DNA from: Mariprofundus ferrinatatus
GTDB taxonomy: Bacteria > Pseudomonadota > Zetaproteobacteria > Mariprofundales > Mariprofundaceae
Assembly (NCBI RefSeq): GCF_002795825.1
Contig: NZ_CP018800.1
Location: 1,982,001-2,046,000, forward strand
Length of the DNA: 64,000 bases
Direction of reading: 5' to 3'
Shown here piece after piece: positions 43,158 to 51,998 of this stretch. A program made the position numbers and the translations under genes. The notes beneath the pieces are model-generated. The model did not search any database. It was given only the letters and a program-made list of their open reading frames with translations, and was not told the origin of the DNA. The first letter of the stretch is position 1. Each line of letters starts with the position of its first letter.

Positions 43158-43658
43158 ATGGCAAAACCTACTCTTTCACTCATATGGGGGCAGGATCGGA
43201 ACGGCCTGATCGGCCGCAACAACGCTCTGCCCTGGCACCTGCCTGCTGACCTGGCCTGGTTCAAACGCTCGACCATGGGCAAGCCGATTCTGATGGGACG
43301 CAAAACCCACGAATCGATCGGGCGCCCGCTGCCCGGGCGAACGAATCTGATTCTGACCCGCCAAACGGACTTGGTGATTGAGGGCTGCACAGTGGTTCAT
43401 TCACCAGATGAGGTACTGGCCATGGTCCCGGATGCCGATGAGATCATGGTGATGGGTGGTGCGGAGATTTATGCACTTCTGTTTGATCGAGCTACACGGC
43501 TCTATATCACCGAGATTGAAGGTGAATTCGAGGGTGACGCCTGGTTTCCGGAATTTGACCGCAACATATGGAAGGAGACATTCCGTGAGACTCACCAGCC
43601 TGATGAGAAAAACCCATACCCCTACACCTTTCTAATTCTGGAGCGGCCGGCCGACTGA
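43158..43658 (+). CDS. folA: Dihydrofolate reductase
   Basis: A 166-residue enzyme regenerating tetrahydrofolate with NADPH. The family pattern is complete: LIWGQDRNGLIGRNNALPWHLPADLAWFKRST (with the substrate-binding acidic residue), PILMGRKTHESIGRPLPGR, IMVMGGAEIYALLFDRATRLYITEIEGEFEGDAWFPEF. It functions with the thyA product upstream and is probably co-transcribed with the DyP peroxidase. Confidence 0.97.
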   Translation: MAKPTLSLIWGQDRNGLIGRNNALPWHLPADLAWFKRSTMGKPILMGRKTHESIGRPLPGRTNLILTRQTDLVIEGCTVVHSPDEVLAMVPDADEIMVMGGAEIYALLFDRATRLYITEIEGEFEGDAWFPEFDRNIWKETFRETHQPDEKNPYPYTFLILERPAD

Positions 43659-43689
43659 GTCGCCGCCCGATCCTCCAGGAGAACAGTTA

Positions 43690-44469
43690 TTAACTGGAGG
43701 CGATCAACTTGCGGTTGCTGCGGATCATTGCCTGAATCGTTTTCACATAGGCCATGCCGCGTTCCGAATAGGATTTCAACCCAAGTGCCAGATGCACGGC
43801 ATCAAGCTCCTGCTTTCGCTTGCGCTGCTCCTCTCTCAGCTTGCGAAACGGCACATAGGCGCGGGTGGTATTGATATTGTTCATATAGGCACGCACTGAA
43901 TCACGGGCATTGTCAAAGCGACGAACCTCGTGCGTGGCTCCAGCTGAACGCTGTTCAGGTACGATGCCGCACCCTTTCGAATAACACCACTGGCCGAAGT
44001 AGTTGTTGCCTTCGACCGCGAAGCGGGATTCGCCCCATGACGATTCATTGGCCGCCTGTACCAGCGCCATCTCGACCGGCACAGCATCGACTCGCATCAG
44101 AAGCGCCTGAACCTCTTTCTGGCCCGGCTCATCTCCGATCTCGACTTCATACTCTTCGGCAAGCGTTTGCAGTGTTCGCCTTTCAAACCAGCCCAGATTC
44201 CTGCTGGAGCGCATTGCCAGCAGATCTTCTCGCTGCTCAAGAATGCGTTCGTTCTCCGCCTCAACCAATGGCTTCATGCGGGCAAAGAAAGCCTGTTTTT
44301 TCTGCTCGACGCTACCGTTCAGTTCAGAGCTGTTCTTCTCTTTCTCAACCATCAATACACCGCCGACTTTAAGGGAGCATGCCGCCAACGCCATTACGGC
44401 AACCATCAACAGCGCTGAAAACAGCCGGATTCGTCCTGTTGTAATTGAATGAAATATATCGTTCTTCAT
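43690..44469 (-). CDS. Bax-like glucosaminidase-domain lipoprotein
   Basis: A 259-residue protein resembling E. coli Bax and the FlgJ-type glucosaminidase fold. A lipobox LAAC lies near residue 31 of the form starting MKNDIFHS. The domain signature is VQAANESSWGESRFAVEGNNYFGQWCYSKGCG, with the catalytic Glu in NESSWG, then a tail YSERGMAYVKTIQAMI. It probably cleaves peptidoglycan or glycan chains. A longer in-frame start (44517) would precede the signal region and is unlikely. Confidence 0.85.
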   Translation of the reverse strand: MKNDIFHSITTGRIRLFSALLMVAVMALAACSLKVGGVLMVEKEKNSSELNGSVEQKKQAFFARMKPLVEAENERILEQREDLLAMRSSRNLGWFERRTLQTLAEEYEVEIGDEPGQKEVQALLMRVDAVPVEMALVQAANESSWGESRFAVEGNNYFGQWCYSKGCGIVPEQRSAGATHEVRRFDNARDSVRAYMNNINTTRAYVPFRKLREEQRKRKQELDAVHLALGLKSYSERGMAYVKTIQAMIRSNRKLIASS

Positions 44470-44560
44470 GGGGAGCATGCTATCTGGGCCATGCATATAA
44501 ACAGTGACTGAGCCCACAAGCAGAATTCCAGGTTTTGCTGGATACCTCTGCCCTTTCCGG

Positions 44561-44569
44561 TGCTAGCGT
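44561..44569 (+). promoter_or_regulatory. Putative extended -10 box of srkA (leaderless geometry)
   Basis: TGC-TAGCGT: an extended -10 (TGn) whose hexamer ends exactly 6 nt before the srkA ATG. No Shine-Dalgarno precedes the gene. Confidence 0.35.
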
Positions 44570-44575
44570 TAGCCG

Positions 44576-45574
44576 ATGAAGAAGCAGGATAGACACTCGT
44601 TTTACCGACTCGGTCCGGAGCAGATCCTGCAGGCGGTAGAGAGCGTTGGCTTTGAGTGTGATGGCCAGTTGCTGGCGCTCAACTCCTATGAGAACCGCGT
44701 CTATCTCGTCGGGGCAGGTCGCGAATCAATCGTAGTCAAGTTCTACCGCCCCAACCGCTGGTCGGATTCGGAAATCCTTGAAGAGCACCTCTTCACGGAA
44801 GAGCTCGCCGAGTTTGATATCCCTGCCGTGCCACCGCTCAGCATCAAAGGCAGCACCCTTTTTCATCACGATGGCCACCGTTTTGCCTTCTATCCGCTCA
44901 AGGCCGGGCGTGCTCCCGATCTGGAGAGTCGGGAGCAGCTCGAGCAGCTGGGGCGCTACATCGGCCGCATCCATGCAGTCGGTGCCGTGCGCGATTTCGA
45001 GCATCGCCCGACCCTTGATGTCGGCACGTTCGGCGACGACTCCTACGAATTCCTGATCGAAAACGGTTTTATCCCCAAAGAACTCGAAGCGGCCTATGAG
45101 AAGGTTGCTGAAGACCTTCTGCATGCCGTAGAAGCACGCTTTGAGTCAATCAATCCTCAACTGATCCGCCTGCATGGTGATGGACATCAGGGCAATATTC
45201 TCTGGGATGTCAGCGGAGATGGAGCCGGCAGCCCATATATCATCGATTTCGACGATGCCCGCATGGGACCAGCGATTCAGGATCTCTGGATGTTCCTCTC
45301 CGGGGATCGTGCCAATATGAGCAGCTCACTCGATATCCTGCTCACGGCATACGATCAGTTTCATGATTTTGACTGCCGGGAGCTGGCATTGATCGAACCA
45401 CTCAGATCCCTGCGCATCATGCATCATGCTGCATGGCTGGCACGCCGCTGGGATGACCCCGCCTTCAAAGACGCATTCCCGTGGTTCAACACGCAGAACT
45501 ACTGGGAGCAGCATGTTTTATCACTGAAAGAGCAGATGGCTGCGATGCAGGAGCCGCCTCTTGTCTGGATATAA
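44576..45574 (+). CDS. srkA: Stress response kinase A (YihE family)
   Basis: A 332-residue protein kinase of the APH/choline-kinase fold, known in E. coli to phosphorylate Ser/Thr and oppose stress-induced death. Motifs: FYRLGPEQIL, NSYENRVYLVG, VVKFYRPNRWSD, FYPLKAGRAPDLE, the catalytic loop RLHGDGHQGNILW and the metal motif IIDFDDARMGPAIQDLW. Length matches the family. It is monocistronic, with slyX starting 47 nt later. Confidence 0.94.
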   Translation: MKKQDRHSFYRLGPEQILQAVESVGFECDGQLLALNSYENRVYLVGAGRESIVVKFYRPNRWSDSEILEEHLFTEELAEFDIPAVPPLSIKGSTLFHHDGHRFAFYPLKAGRAPDLESREQLEQLGRYIGRIHAVGAVRDFEHRPTLDVGTFGDDSYEFLIENGFIPKELEAAYEKVAEDLLHAVEARFESINPQLIRLHGDGHQGNILWDVSGDGAGSPYIIDFDDARMGPAIQDLWMFLSGDRANMSSSLDILLTAYDQFHDFDCRELALIEPLRSLRIMHHAAWLARRWDDPAFKDAFPWFNTQNYWEQHVLSLKEQMAAMQEPPLVWI

Positions 45575-45620
45575 ACGCATGGATGTCGCTGTCGTGGAAG
45601 AACTGCAGTAGAGTACGGAG

Positions 45621-45824
45621 ATGGAAAAACGAATCATCGAACTTGAAACCAAGATCTCCTATCAGGATCATATTATCAGTGAGCTTGATGATGTGGTGAC
45701 CAGCCAGCAAAAACAGATCGAAAAACTGGAGAAGGAGATGAAACGGGTTCAGGCACACCTGAAAGCGCTTACCTCATCCGGGCTGGCGCATCCTGATGAA
45801 GAGTCTCCCCCTCCCCATTACTAA
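45621..45824 (+). CDS. slyX: SlyX family protein
   Basis: A 67-residue coiled-coil protein: RIIELETKISYQDHIISELDDVVTSQQKQIEKLE has regular heptads, and the C-terminal PPPHY is the typical SlyX ending. Function is unknown in the family. ACGGAG precedes the ATG. Confidence 0.9.
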   Translation: MEKRIIELETKISYQDHIISELDDVVTSQQKQIEKLEKEMKRVQAHLKALTSSGLAHPDEESPPPHY

Positions 45825-45887
45825 GCCTGTTTCCGTAACCGTAAAGCAAAGCTATAGTTGCCAGATCAATGATCATGGATAGCCAAT

Positions 45888-47267
45888 ATGTCTGAGAAAC
45901 CCTGGGGTGGCCGCTTTGAGTCCCCTACCAATGAATTTGTAGAAGCATTTAATGCATCGATCGATGTCGATGCGCGCATGTATGCTGAGGATATCAACGG
46001 CTCGAAAGCACATGCTAAAATGCTGACGGCTCAGGGAATCCTGTCTCAGGAAGATTGCAACGCGATTATGCGTGGCCTGGATGAAATCCTCGGTGAGATC
46101 GAAAGTGGAGAGTTCGAATTCACTATCGCACTCGAAGATGTGCATATGAATATTGAAGCACGCCTGACAGAAAAGATTGGCGATGCCGGCAAACGCCTGC
46201 ACACAGCACGCTCCCGCAACGACCAGGTGGCCACTGACACGCGTCTCTATCTGCGTCACCGCAGCAGCCGCATAATCGGCCACCTGCGCCACCTGCAGCG
46301 GGTACTGGTCGAACTGGCTGAAACACATGCCGACACTATCATGCCCGGCTTTACGCACCTGCAGACAGCGCAACCCGTCACCTTCGGCCACCATCTGCTC
46401 GCTTATGTCGAGATGTTCAACCGCGATATCGGCCGATTTAAAGATGCAGCCGATCGCATGAACCAGTGCCCGCTCGGCTCGGCTGCGCTTGCCGGAACAA
46501 CCTTTCCGATTGATCGTCATATGACCGCCGCCACACTCGGCTTTGACGCACCAACCGCCAATTCGCTCGATGCAGTCTCCGATCGCGATTTTATCATGGA
46601 GCTACTGGCGGCCGCCTCGATTACCGCAGTTCACCTCTCCCGTTTTTCTGAGGAACTTATCCTCTGGATGAGCGCCCAGTTCCGTTTTGTCGACCTGCCC
46701 GATGCCTTTTGCACAGGCTCATCAATCATGCCTCAGAAGAAAAACCCGGACATGCCGGAATTGGTGCGCGGTAAAACCGGCCGTATTATCGGTGGTCTGG
46801 TCGCTATTCTGACAACGGTCAAAAGCCTGCCGCTGGCCTATAACAAGGATATGCAAGAGGACAAAACGGCTATTTTCGATGCCTTCGACAACCTCGAAGG
46901 AAGCCTGCGAGTGTTTGGTGACATGCTCCCCGGCATGAAAGTGAACAAATCGGTGATGCATGAAGCTGCCGCTTCCGGTTTTGCCACGGCAACCGACCTC
47001 GCCGATGCGCTGGTTCGAGCCGGCGTACCATTCCGCAACGCACATGAAATAGTCGGCAAGTCCGTCGCCCACTGTATCAAAGAGGGTATTGAACTGCATG
47101 AGATGGATGCCGCCACCTGTGTTAACATTGACGAGCGCCTGAGCGTCGATATGGTGCGCACGCTTTCTGTAGAGAATTGTGTGGCTGCGCGCGATCATAT
47201 CGGCGGCACCGCACCGAATCAGGTGCGTCTTCAGGTTGCCGCCTGGAAAGAGGAGCTGAAAAGCTGA
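45888..47267 (+). CDS. argH: Argininosuccinate lyase
   Basis: Last step of arginine synthesis. The 459-residue enzyme begins [22 protein letters not shown]; key segments are [19 protein letters not shown]-like [30 protein letters not shown], and the fumarase-superfamily signature [15 protein letters not shown] with the catalytic Ser. No clear Shine-Dalgarno is seen. Its stop overlaps the next ATG by one base, tying it to the lysine/DAP genes. Confidence 0.97.
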   Translation: MSEKPWGGRFESPTNEFVEAFNASIDVDARMYAEDINGSKAHAKMLTAQGILSQEDCNAIMRGLDEILGEIESGEFEFTIALEDVHMNIEARLTEKIGDAGKRLHTARSRNDQVATDTRLYLRHRSSRIIGHLRHLQRVLVELAETHADTIMPGFTHLQTAQPVTFGHHLLAYVEMFNRDIGRFKDAADRMNQCPLGSAALAGTTFPIDRHMTAATLGFDAPTANSLDAVSDRDFIMELLAAASITAVHLSRFSEELILWMSAQFRFVDLPDAFCTGSSIMPQKKNPDMPELVRGKTGRIIGGLVAILTTVKSLPLAYNKDMQEDKTAIFDAFDNLEGSLRVFGDMLPGMKVNKSVMHEAAASGFATATDLADALVRAGVPFRNAHEIVGKSVAHCIKEGIELHEMDAATCVNIDERLSVDMVRTLSVENCVAARDHIGGTAPNQVRLQVAAWKEELKS

Positions 47268-47704
47268 TGAATACTAAATCCATGTTCCGCACTATGGCCC
47301 TGCTTATTCTAGCAACGCTGCTTGTGACCGGTTGTGGCCGCAAGGAGGCGCCCCAGATAGCAGCGGATCCGTCAAGCAAGCCGCAACTGCTGAACCTTCA
47401 ATATCAGGTCGTCGGTAACATCCTTGAGATGACCTACACCCTGCAGGGAAGCCCTGATGGTGTCGGCATCCAGATCGACCGCACCGAGATCGATCCCTAC
47501 TGCCAGTGCCCAGGCTTATGGCAGCGCTATCTGGAAGATACTCCTAATGCCAGACAGGTAGGCAGCGAAGGAAAGAAGCTGGTAAACCTGAAGGTGATGG
47601 GCAAAGAGTTCCTGTTCCGAGTCCGCGCGGTTGACGTGCATGGCAACATTGGCCCATGGAGCAAGATGATTCGAGCCACCGGCACCGATCTATCCAACCA
47701 ATAA
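47267..47704 (+). CDS. Lipoprotein in the argH-dap cluster
   Basis: A 145-residue lipoprotein: signal sequence ending in the lipobox LVTGC, then RKEAPQ and a beta-sandwich-like domain (LLNLQYQVVGNILEMTYTLQG ... KEFLFRVRAVDVHGNIGPWS) that recalls a fibronectin type III fold. The position beside lysA/dap genes is where other proteobacteria keep the tiny lipoprotein LptM, and the N-terminus is similar, but this protein is longer. One-base overlaps with argH and dapC indicate tight coupling. Confidence 0.75.
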   Translation: MNTKSMFRTMALLILATLLVTGCGRKEAPQIAADPSSKPQLLNLQYQVVGNILEMTYTLQGSPDGVGIQIDRTEIDPYCQCPGLWQRYLEDTPNARQVGSEGKKLVNLKVMGKEFLFRVRAVDVHGNIGPWSKMIRATGTDLSNQ

Positions 47705-48897
47705 TGCAAAACAAATCCCATCAGGTTCGCATTGCGCAGCTGGGCGCCTATCCGTTTGAGCGCCTGAAAGCGCTGTTTGACGGCCATACGCCTAATCCCG
47801 AGCTGGAGCCCATCGACGCCGGTGCGGGAGAGCCGCGCCTGCCACTCCCCTCCTTTGTCGCCGACACGCTGAATGCGAATCTCACCGGCTTCTCAAAATA
47901 CCCGTCCACGGTCGGCAGTATCGAGTTGCGAACCGCTATCGCCGCCTGGCTGAAGCAACGCTATGGTCTGGAAAGCATTGATCCTGCCACACAGGTGTTG
48001 ACAGCAAATGGTACGCGCGAGTCGCTCTTCGCCATCGCGCATGCACTGGTAAACCCGGATGCTCCGGATGACAGGCGCCCATACGTGCTGATGCCCAATC
48101 CGATGTACCAGATATATCTTGGTGCAGCGATTACGGCGGGTGCTGAACCATGGTTTCTCTCCTGCTCTGAGGCAACAGGGTTTGCTCCTGATCTTGCTGC
48201 AGTGCCCGAACATGTGTGGACCGATACCGCACTGGTCTATGTCTGCTCCCCGTCCAACCCGACCGGCTGGATAGCTGACGAGGACTATTTCCGTAAACTG
48301 CTTGAACTGGCTGACCGTTTTGATTTCGCGATTGTTTCCGATGAATGCTATTCCGAGATCTACTGGCAGCAGCGGCCTGCAGGCCTGCTTGAGGTCGCCG
48401 AAAACCTTGGCAGAACCGACTTCTCACGCTGTCTGGTGATGAATTCGCTCTCCAAGCGCTCGGCTCTGCCCGGCATGCGTTCGGGGCTGATAGCCGGCGA
48501 TGCCAAACTGATCAGGCAATTCACCAAACTGCGCAGCTATACCGGGCCTGCCACACCACTGCCATTACAGCATGTTGCCGCGGCTGCATGGTCGGATGAA
48601 TTACATGTCGAACAGCATCTTGATGTCTATCGGGCGAGCCTGAAAGCATTCTTTGATGTCTACGGTGGTGAAATACCTTCCGGTTCATTCTTTGTCTGGC
48701 TTCCTGTTGCCGATGACGAAGCATTTGCATTAGCCGCCTACACCCAGCAGTCAGTAACGGTTCTTCCCGGAACCTATCTGGGAGCAGCAGATCAGAATGG
48801 CATTAACCCTGGAACAGGTTATATCCGGGCTGCGCTTGTTGATGGTCCGGAAAGCGCGGCCGAACTTGCCCGCCGCTTAAAAGCGGTAGTTATCTAA
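47704..48897 (+). CDS. dapC: Succinyldiaminopimelate aminotransferase (DapC-type)
   Basis: A 397-residue class I/II aminotransferase. Visible: YPFERLKALFDG, FSKYPSTVGSIELRTAIAAWL, TANGTRESLFAIAHAL, PNPMYQIYLGAAI, VCSPSNPTGWI, SDECYSEIYW and the PLP-lysine segment NSLSKRSALPGMRSG. These follow the proteobacterial DapC group, and dapD lies two genes downstream, so the succinylase route of lysine/DAP synthesis is likely. It starts on the last base of the lipoprotein stop. Confidence 0.9.
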   Translation: MQNKSHQVRIAQLGAYPFERLKALFDGHTPNPELEPIDAGAGEPRLPLPSFVADTLNANLTGFSKYPSTVGSIELRTAIAAWLKQRYGLESIDPATQVLTANGTRESLFAIAHALVNPDAPDDRRPYVLMPNPMYQIYLGAAITAGAEPWFLSCSEATGFAPDLAAVPEHVWTDTALVYVCSPSNPTGWIADEDYFRKLLELADRFDFAIVSDECYSEIYWQQRPAGLLEVAENLGRTDFSRCLVMNSLSKRSALPGMRSGLIAGDAKLIRQFTKLRSYTGPATPLPLQHVAAAAWSDELHVEQHLDVYRASLKAFFDVYGGEIPSGSFFVWLPVADDEAFALAAYTQQSVTVLPGTYLGAADQNGINPGTGYIRAALVDGPESAAELARRLKAVVI

Positions 48898-48910
48898 AGG
48901 TACCATATCC

Positions 48911-50113
48911 ATGCAGATACCTAATCATGTAGAAACCAGACTTCGCGAACTTGCAGAACATGGTAAGACACTGAATTGCTATATTTACGATACCGGCGAG
49001 ATGCGGAAGAAAATCGCGCACCTGGCCCGGATCATGCCTGCCGGCGTTGAGGTTTTTTATGCAATGAAGGCCAACCCGCATGGGGCCTTTCTTGCTGCAG
49101 CGCTTGAAGCGGGAGCAAAGGGTATTGAGATTGCCAGCCTGGGTGAGGCCGAGAAGGCAGTTGCAGCAGGATTTGATGCCTCAAGCCTGATCTATACAGG
49201 CCCGGGAAAGTCGGCTGAAGAGCTCACATGGGCAGTGGAGCATTGCATCCGCACCGTTCATATCGAATCGCTGACCGAAGCGCACCGCCTGAATGCCATT
49301 GCAGAGAAGGCGGGAAAAAAACAGGACATTCTGCTGCGCATCAATGCTGATTTCGACATTCACGAAGCACAGACAACCTTCTCGGGCGGCTCGAAAAAGT
49401 TTGGTGTTGATGAGGAGAAGCTTGCAGACGTACTGCCACAGATCCTTGCGCTCGACGCCCTCAACTTCCGTGGTCTGCATGTCTATGCTGCTTCCGGTGT
49501 ACTGAATGTTGCTGACCTGCTGAAGAACTGTGAACTGGTATTCGGCATGGCCCGCCATATCGAAGCCACTTTTCCCGGGGCTCTGTGCGACACCATTGAC
49601 TTCGGTGGCGGCTTCGGTGTTGATTACCTTGAATCCGGCCATGATTTCGACCCTCAAGCCTATGCCGATGGCCTGAAGAGTCTGATCGACCAATACGGCT
49701 ATCAGGAGCGCACCTTCTTTCTGGAGCTCGGTCGTTATCTTGCTGCCGATTCCGGCTGGTTCTGTACCGAGATTCTCGACATCAAGGATTCGCGCGGCAA
49801 AAAGCAGGTGATCTGTGCCGGCGGCATCAACCACTTCCGGCGCCCGGCAGCTCTGGCCATTAACCACCCGCTGGCCATCGTTCACCTCGAAAGAGCTCGA
49901 CTTTTCGATGGACAGGAATCGATCCGAAATGAATCGGTCTATTTTGGCGGCCCTCTCTGCACTGGCGCTGACAAACTGGCCAACAATATTCACGTCGAAG
50001 CGGCAGATATCGGCGATATTGCCGTATTCGGGCTGGCCGGCGCTTATGGCCTGACCATGTCGAATATGGAGTTCCTCAGCCACGAGCGGCCGGAAGAGAT
50101 CGTTTTAGGCTGA
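48911..50113 (+). CDS. LysA-family PLP decarboxylase, probably DAP decarboxylase
   Basis: A 400-residue fold-type III PLP decarboxylase: the PLP lysine is in VFYAMKANPHG, the glycine loop in DFGGGFGVDY, and the C-terminal catalytic Cys in GPLCTGADKLA. Context (dapC before, dapD after) points to diaminopimelate decarboxylase. However, LELGRYLAADSG, GKKQVICAGGINHFRRPAA and GAYGLTMSNMEFLSHERPEE look more like the BtrK/SbnH/PvsE-type clade of siderophore and antibiotic pathways than textbook LysA. The product is thus less certain than the family. Confidence 0.85.
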   Translation: MQIPNHVETRLRELAEHGKTLNCYIYDTGEMRKKIAHLARIMPAGVEVFYAMKANPHGAFLAAALEAGAKGIEIASLGEAEKAVAAGFDASSLIYTGPGKSAEELTWAVEHCIRTVHIESLTEAHRLNAIAEKAGKKQDILLRINADFDIHEAQTTFSGGSKKFGVDEEKLADVLPQILALDALNFRGLHVYAASGVLNVADLLKNCELVFGMARHIEATFPGALCDTIDFGGGFGVDYLESGHDFDPQAYADGLKSLIDQYGYQERTFFLELGRYLAADSGWFCTEILDIKDSRGKKQVICAGGINHFRRPAALAINHPLAIVHLERARLFDGQESIRNESVYFGGPLCTGADKLANNIHVEAADIGDIAVFGLAGAYGLTMSNMEFLSHERPEEIVLG

Positions 50114-50201
50114 ACTTCCGCTTACCGAGGCTGGATTGCAGCTGGTGAAACGATATACTCGATTCTCATCAAATTTATATGTTTAATAACAGGAGTTGTC
50201 C

Positions 50202-51023
50202 GTGAACCATTTACAAAAAGTCATTGAAGGCGCTTGGGATACCAGAACCGAATGGGATATGCGCTCGGCCTCATGTGAAGTCCGCGAGGCCGTTGAGCAC
50301 TCCATTCAACTGCTGGATGATGGCGGTGTCCGCGTTGCGGAAAAAGATGCAGAGGGCAACTGGGTCACGCAGGAGTGGCTGAAGAAAGCGGTACTGCTCT
50401 ACTTCAAGATGCACGATAATGCGGTGATCAGCGGTGGTGGCACCAACTACTACGACAAGGTCCCTCAGAAGTTCGCCAACTGGGGTGAAGATATGTTCCG
50501 CAAGGGCGGCATGCGTGTCGTACCGCCCGCCACAGTGCGCAAAGGTGCCTATATCGCTCCTAAAACCGTTCTGATGCCGTCCTATGTGAATATCGGCGCC
50601 TATGTTGATGAAGGCACCATGGTAGACACCTGGGCTACCGTCGGCTCATGTGCCCAGATCGGTAAAAATGTACATCTCTCTGGCGGTGTCGGTATCGGCG
50701 GCGTGCTTGAGCCACTTCAGGCCACACCCACCATCATTGAAGACAATTGCTTTATCGGCGCCCGTTCAGAAGTTGTTGAAGGCTGCATTGTTCGTGAGGG
50801 CTCCGTTCTCTCGATGGGCGTATACATCGGCAAGTCCACCCGCATTTATGATCGAGAAACCGGAGAGACCTATTACGGCGAAGTTCCACCCTATTCGGTT
50901 GTGGTATCCGGCTCCATGCCGGGCAAATCCGGCGGTCCTAGCCTCTACTGTGCAGTGATCGTGAAAAAGGTGGACGAGCAGACACGTTCGAAAACAGGAA
51001 TTACGGAACTGCTTCGCGACTGA
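50202..51023 (+). CDS. dapD: 2,3,4,5-tetrahydropyridine-2,6-dicarboxylate N-succinyltransferase
   Basis: Succinylates tetrahydrodipicolinate in the DAP/lysine pathway. The 273-residue protein has the N-terminal helical domain ([11 protein letters not shown]) and a left-handed beta-helix of hexapeptide repeats ([42 protein letters not shown]), then [17 protein letters not shown]. The GTG at 50202 is chosen: AGGAG (50191-50195) is 6 nt upstream, whereas a TTG at 50196 overlaps it. Confidence 0.96.
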   Translation: MNHLQKVIEGAWDTRTEWDMRSASCEVREAVEHSIQLLDDGGVRVAEKDAEGNWVTQEWLKKAVLLYFKMHDNAVISGGGTNYYDKVPQKFANWGEDMFRKGGMRVVPPATVRKGAYIAPKTVLMPSYVNIGAYVDEGTMVDTWATVGSCAQIGKNVHLSGGVGIGGVLEPLQATPTIIEDNCFIGARSEVVEGCIVREGSVLSMGVYIGKSTRIYDRETGETYYGEVPPYSVVVSGSMPGKSGGPSLYCAVIVKKVDEQTRSKTGITELLRD

Positions 51024-51057
51024 CTAGATTGCTGCTGCAGTTATATAGGAGTTGGCC

Positions 51058-51504
51058 ATGCCATTGAGCAAGCTGGAAGTAAGTATCGAGATCAACCGGC
51101 CAGTCACCGATGTTATCGCCTTTGTCGATAACTGCAGGAATGATCCGATGTGGCAGACATCAGTACTGCAGTCGGAAAAGCTGAGTGATGGCACGCCTGC
51201 AATCGGCACAGTCTATCGCGTCAAGGAGAAGTTTCTCGGCCGTGTTATTGAACAGGATTGGGAAGTTACCGACCGCAATACGGATGGCAGCTTCTGGTCG
51301 GCGAAAACCATGACGGGGCCATTCCCTATGGAAACCTCTATGCAGTTCTCTGCAAATGGTCCCTCTACACGGGTACACCGGACACTGAGCATTGATGTGG
51401 GCAGGTTCTTCAAGGTGGCCTCCCCTGTGGTAGCTCATATCGCCAAACGGGAGCTGGAGATGGATTTCGCCAATCTCAAGGAGCTCCTTGAGTCAGAAGT
51501 CTAG
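51058..51504 (+). CDS. SRPBCC (START-like) family protein
   Basis: A 148-residue protein with the hydrophobic-pocket fold of polyketide cyclases and lipid-binding START-like proteins: it begins with a strand (KLEVSIEINRPVTDVIAFVDNCRNDPMWQ) and ends in a long helix (AKRELEMDFANLKELLE). ATG 51058 has AGGAG 7 nt upstream. The ligand is unknown. It follows dapD and is closed by a terminator. Confidence 0.75.
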   Translation: MPLSKLEVSIEINRPVTDVIAFVDNCRNDPMWQTSVLQSEKLSDGTPAIGTVYRVKEKFLGRVIEQDWEVTDRNTDGSFWSAKTMTGPFPMETSMQFSANGPSTRVHRTLSIDVGRFFKVASPVVAHIAKRELEMDFANLKELLESEV

Positions 51505-51526
51505 TTGCAGGCTTAACAGAAACATC

Positions 51527-51552
51527 AAAGGCCCCTCAATGGGGCCTTTTTG
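51527..51552 (+). terminator. Rho-independent terminator
   Basis: 9-bp stem aaaggcccc/ggggccttt with a 5-nt loop and T tail, between the convergent SRPBCC and deaminase genes. Confidence 0.85.
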
Positions 51553-51560
51553 TTATGGAA

Positions 51561-51998
51561 CTACTCGCCGATATCCTCATTCCAGAGTTCCGGGTTATGC
51601 CGGATAAAACTCTCCATCAACTGCCTGCACACCGGATCATCGACCACCTGTATATCCACGCCACGTGAGCGGAGGTACGCCTCGGGCCCTTTGAACGTAC
51701 GGTTCTCGCCAACCACAACCTTGCCAATCCCATAGAGCAGCACAGCGCCGCTGCACATATCACAGGGAGAGAGGGTTGAATAAAGGATTGCCCTTCGATA
51801 ATCGGCGGCTTTAATGCGCCCTGCATGCTCGAGGCAGTCCATCTCAGCGTGCAACACCGGGCTGCCACTCTGAACCCGACGGTTATGGCCACGACCAACG
51901 ACATGACCATCAATCACAAGGACAGAACCGATGGGAATCCCGCCCTCGCTTAACCCTATCTTTGCCTCTTCGATTGCAGCCGCTAAAAATTCATCCAT
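51561..51998 (-). CDS. Yeast FCY1-type cytosine deaminase
   Basis: A 145-residue zinc deaminase. The catalytic HAE (VLHAEMDCLE) and PCxxC (TLSPCDMCSGAVLLYGI) motifs are intact. The rest, KVVVGENRTFKG, LRSRGVDIQVVDDPVCRQLM and the terminal LWNEDIGE, matches the fungal cytosine deaminase FCY1 far better than tRNA adenosine deaminase TadA or guanine deaminase. It would turn cytosine into uracil. Its start (ATG at 51998) overlaps the end of the Rieske gene by 8 nt. Confidence 0.85.
   Translation of the reverse strand: MDEFLAAAIEEAKIGLSEGGIPIGSVLVIDGHVVGRGHNRRVQSGSPVLHAEMDCLEHAGRIKAADYRRAILYSTLSPCDMCSGAVLLYGIGKVVVGENRTFKGPEAYLRSRGVDIQVVDDPVCRQLMESFIRHNPELWNEDIGE

Noticed and set aside
43673-43720. 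Possible terminator between folA and the Bax-like gene
   Set aside because: A 7-bp cctccag/ctggagg pairing exists, but the loop is long and no T run follows on either strand.
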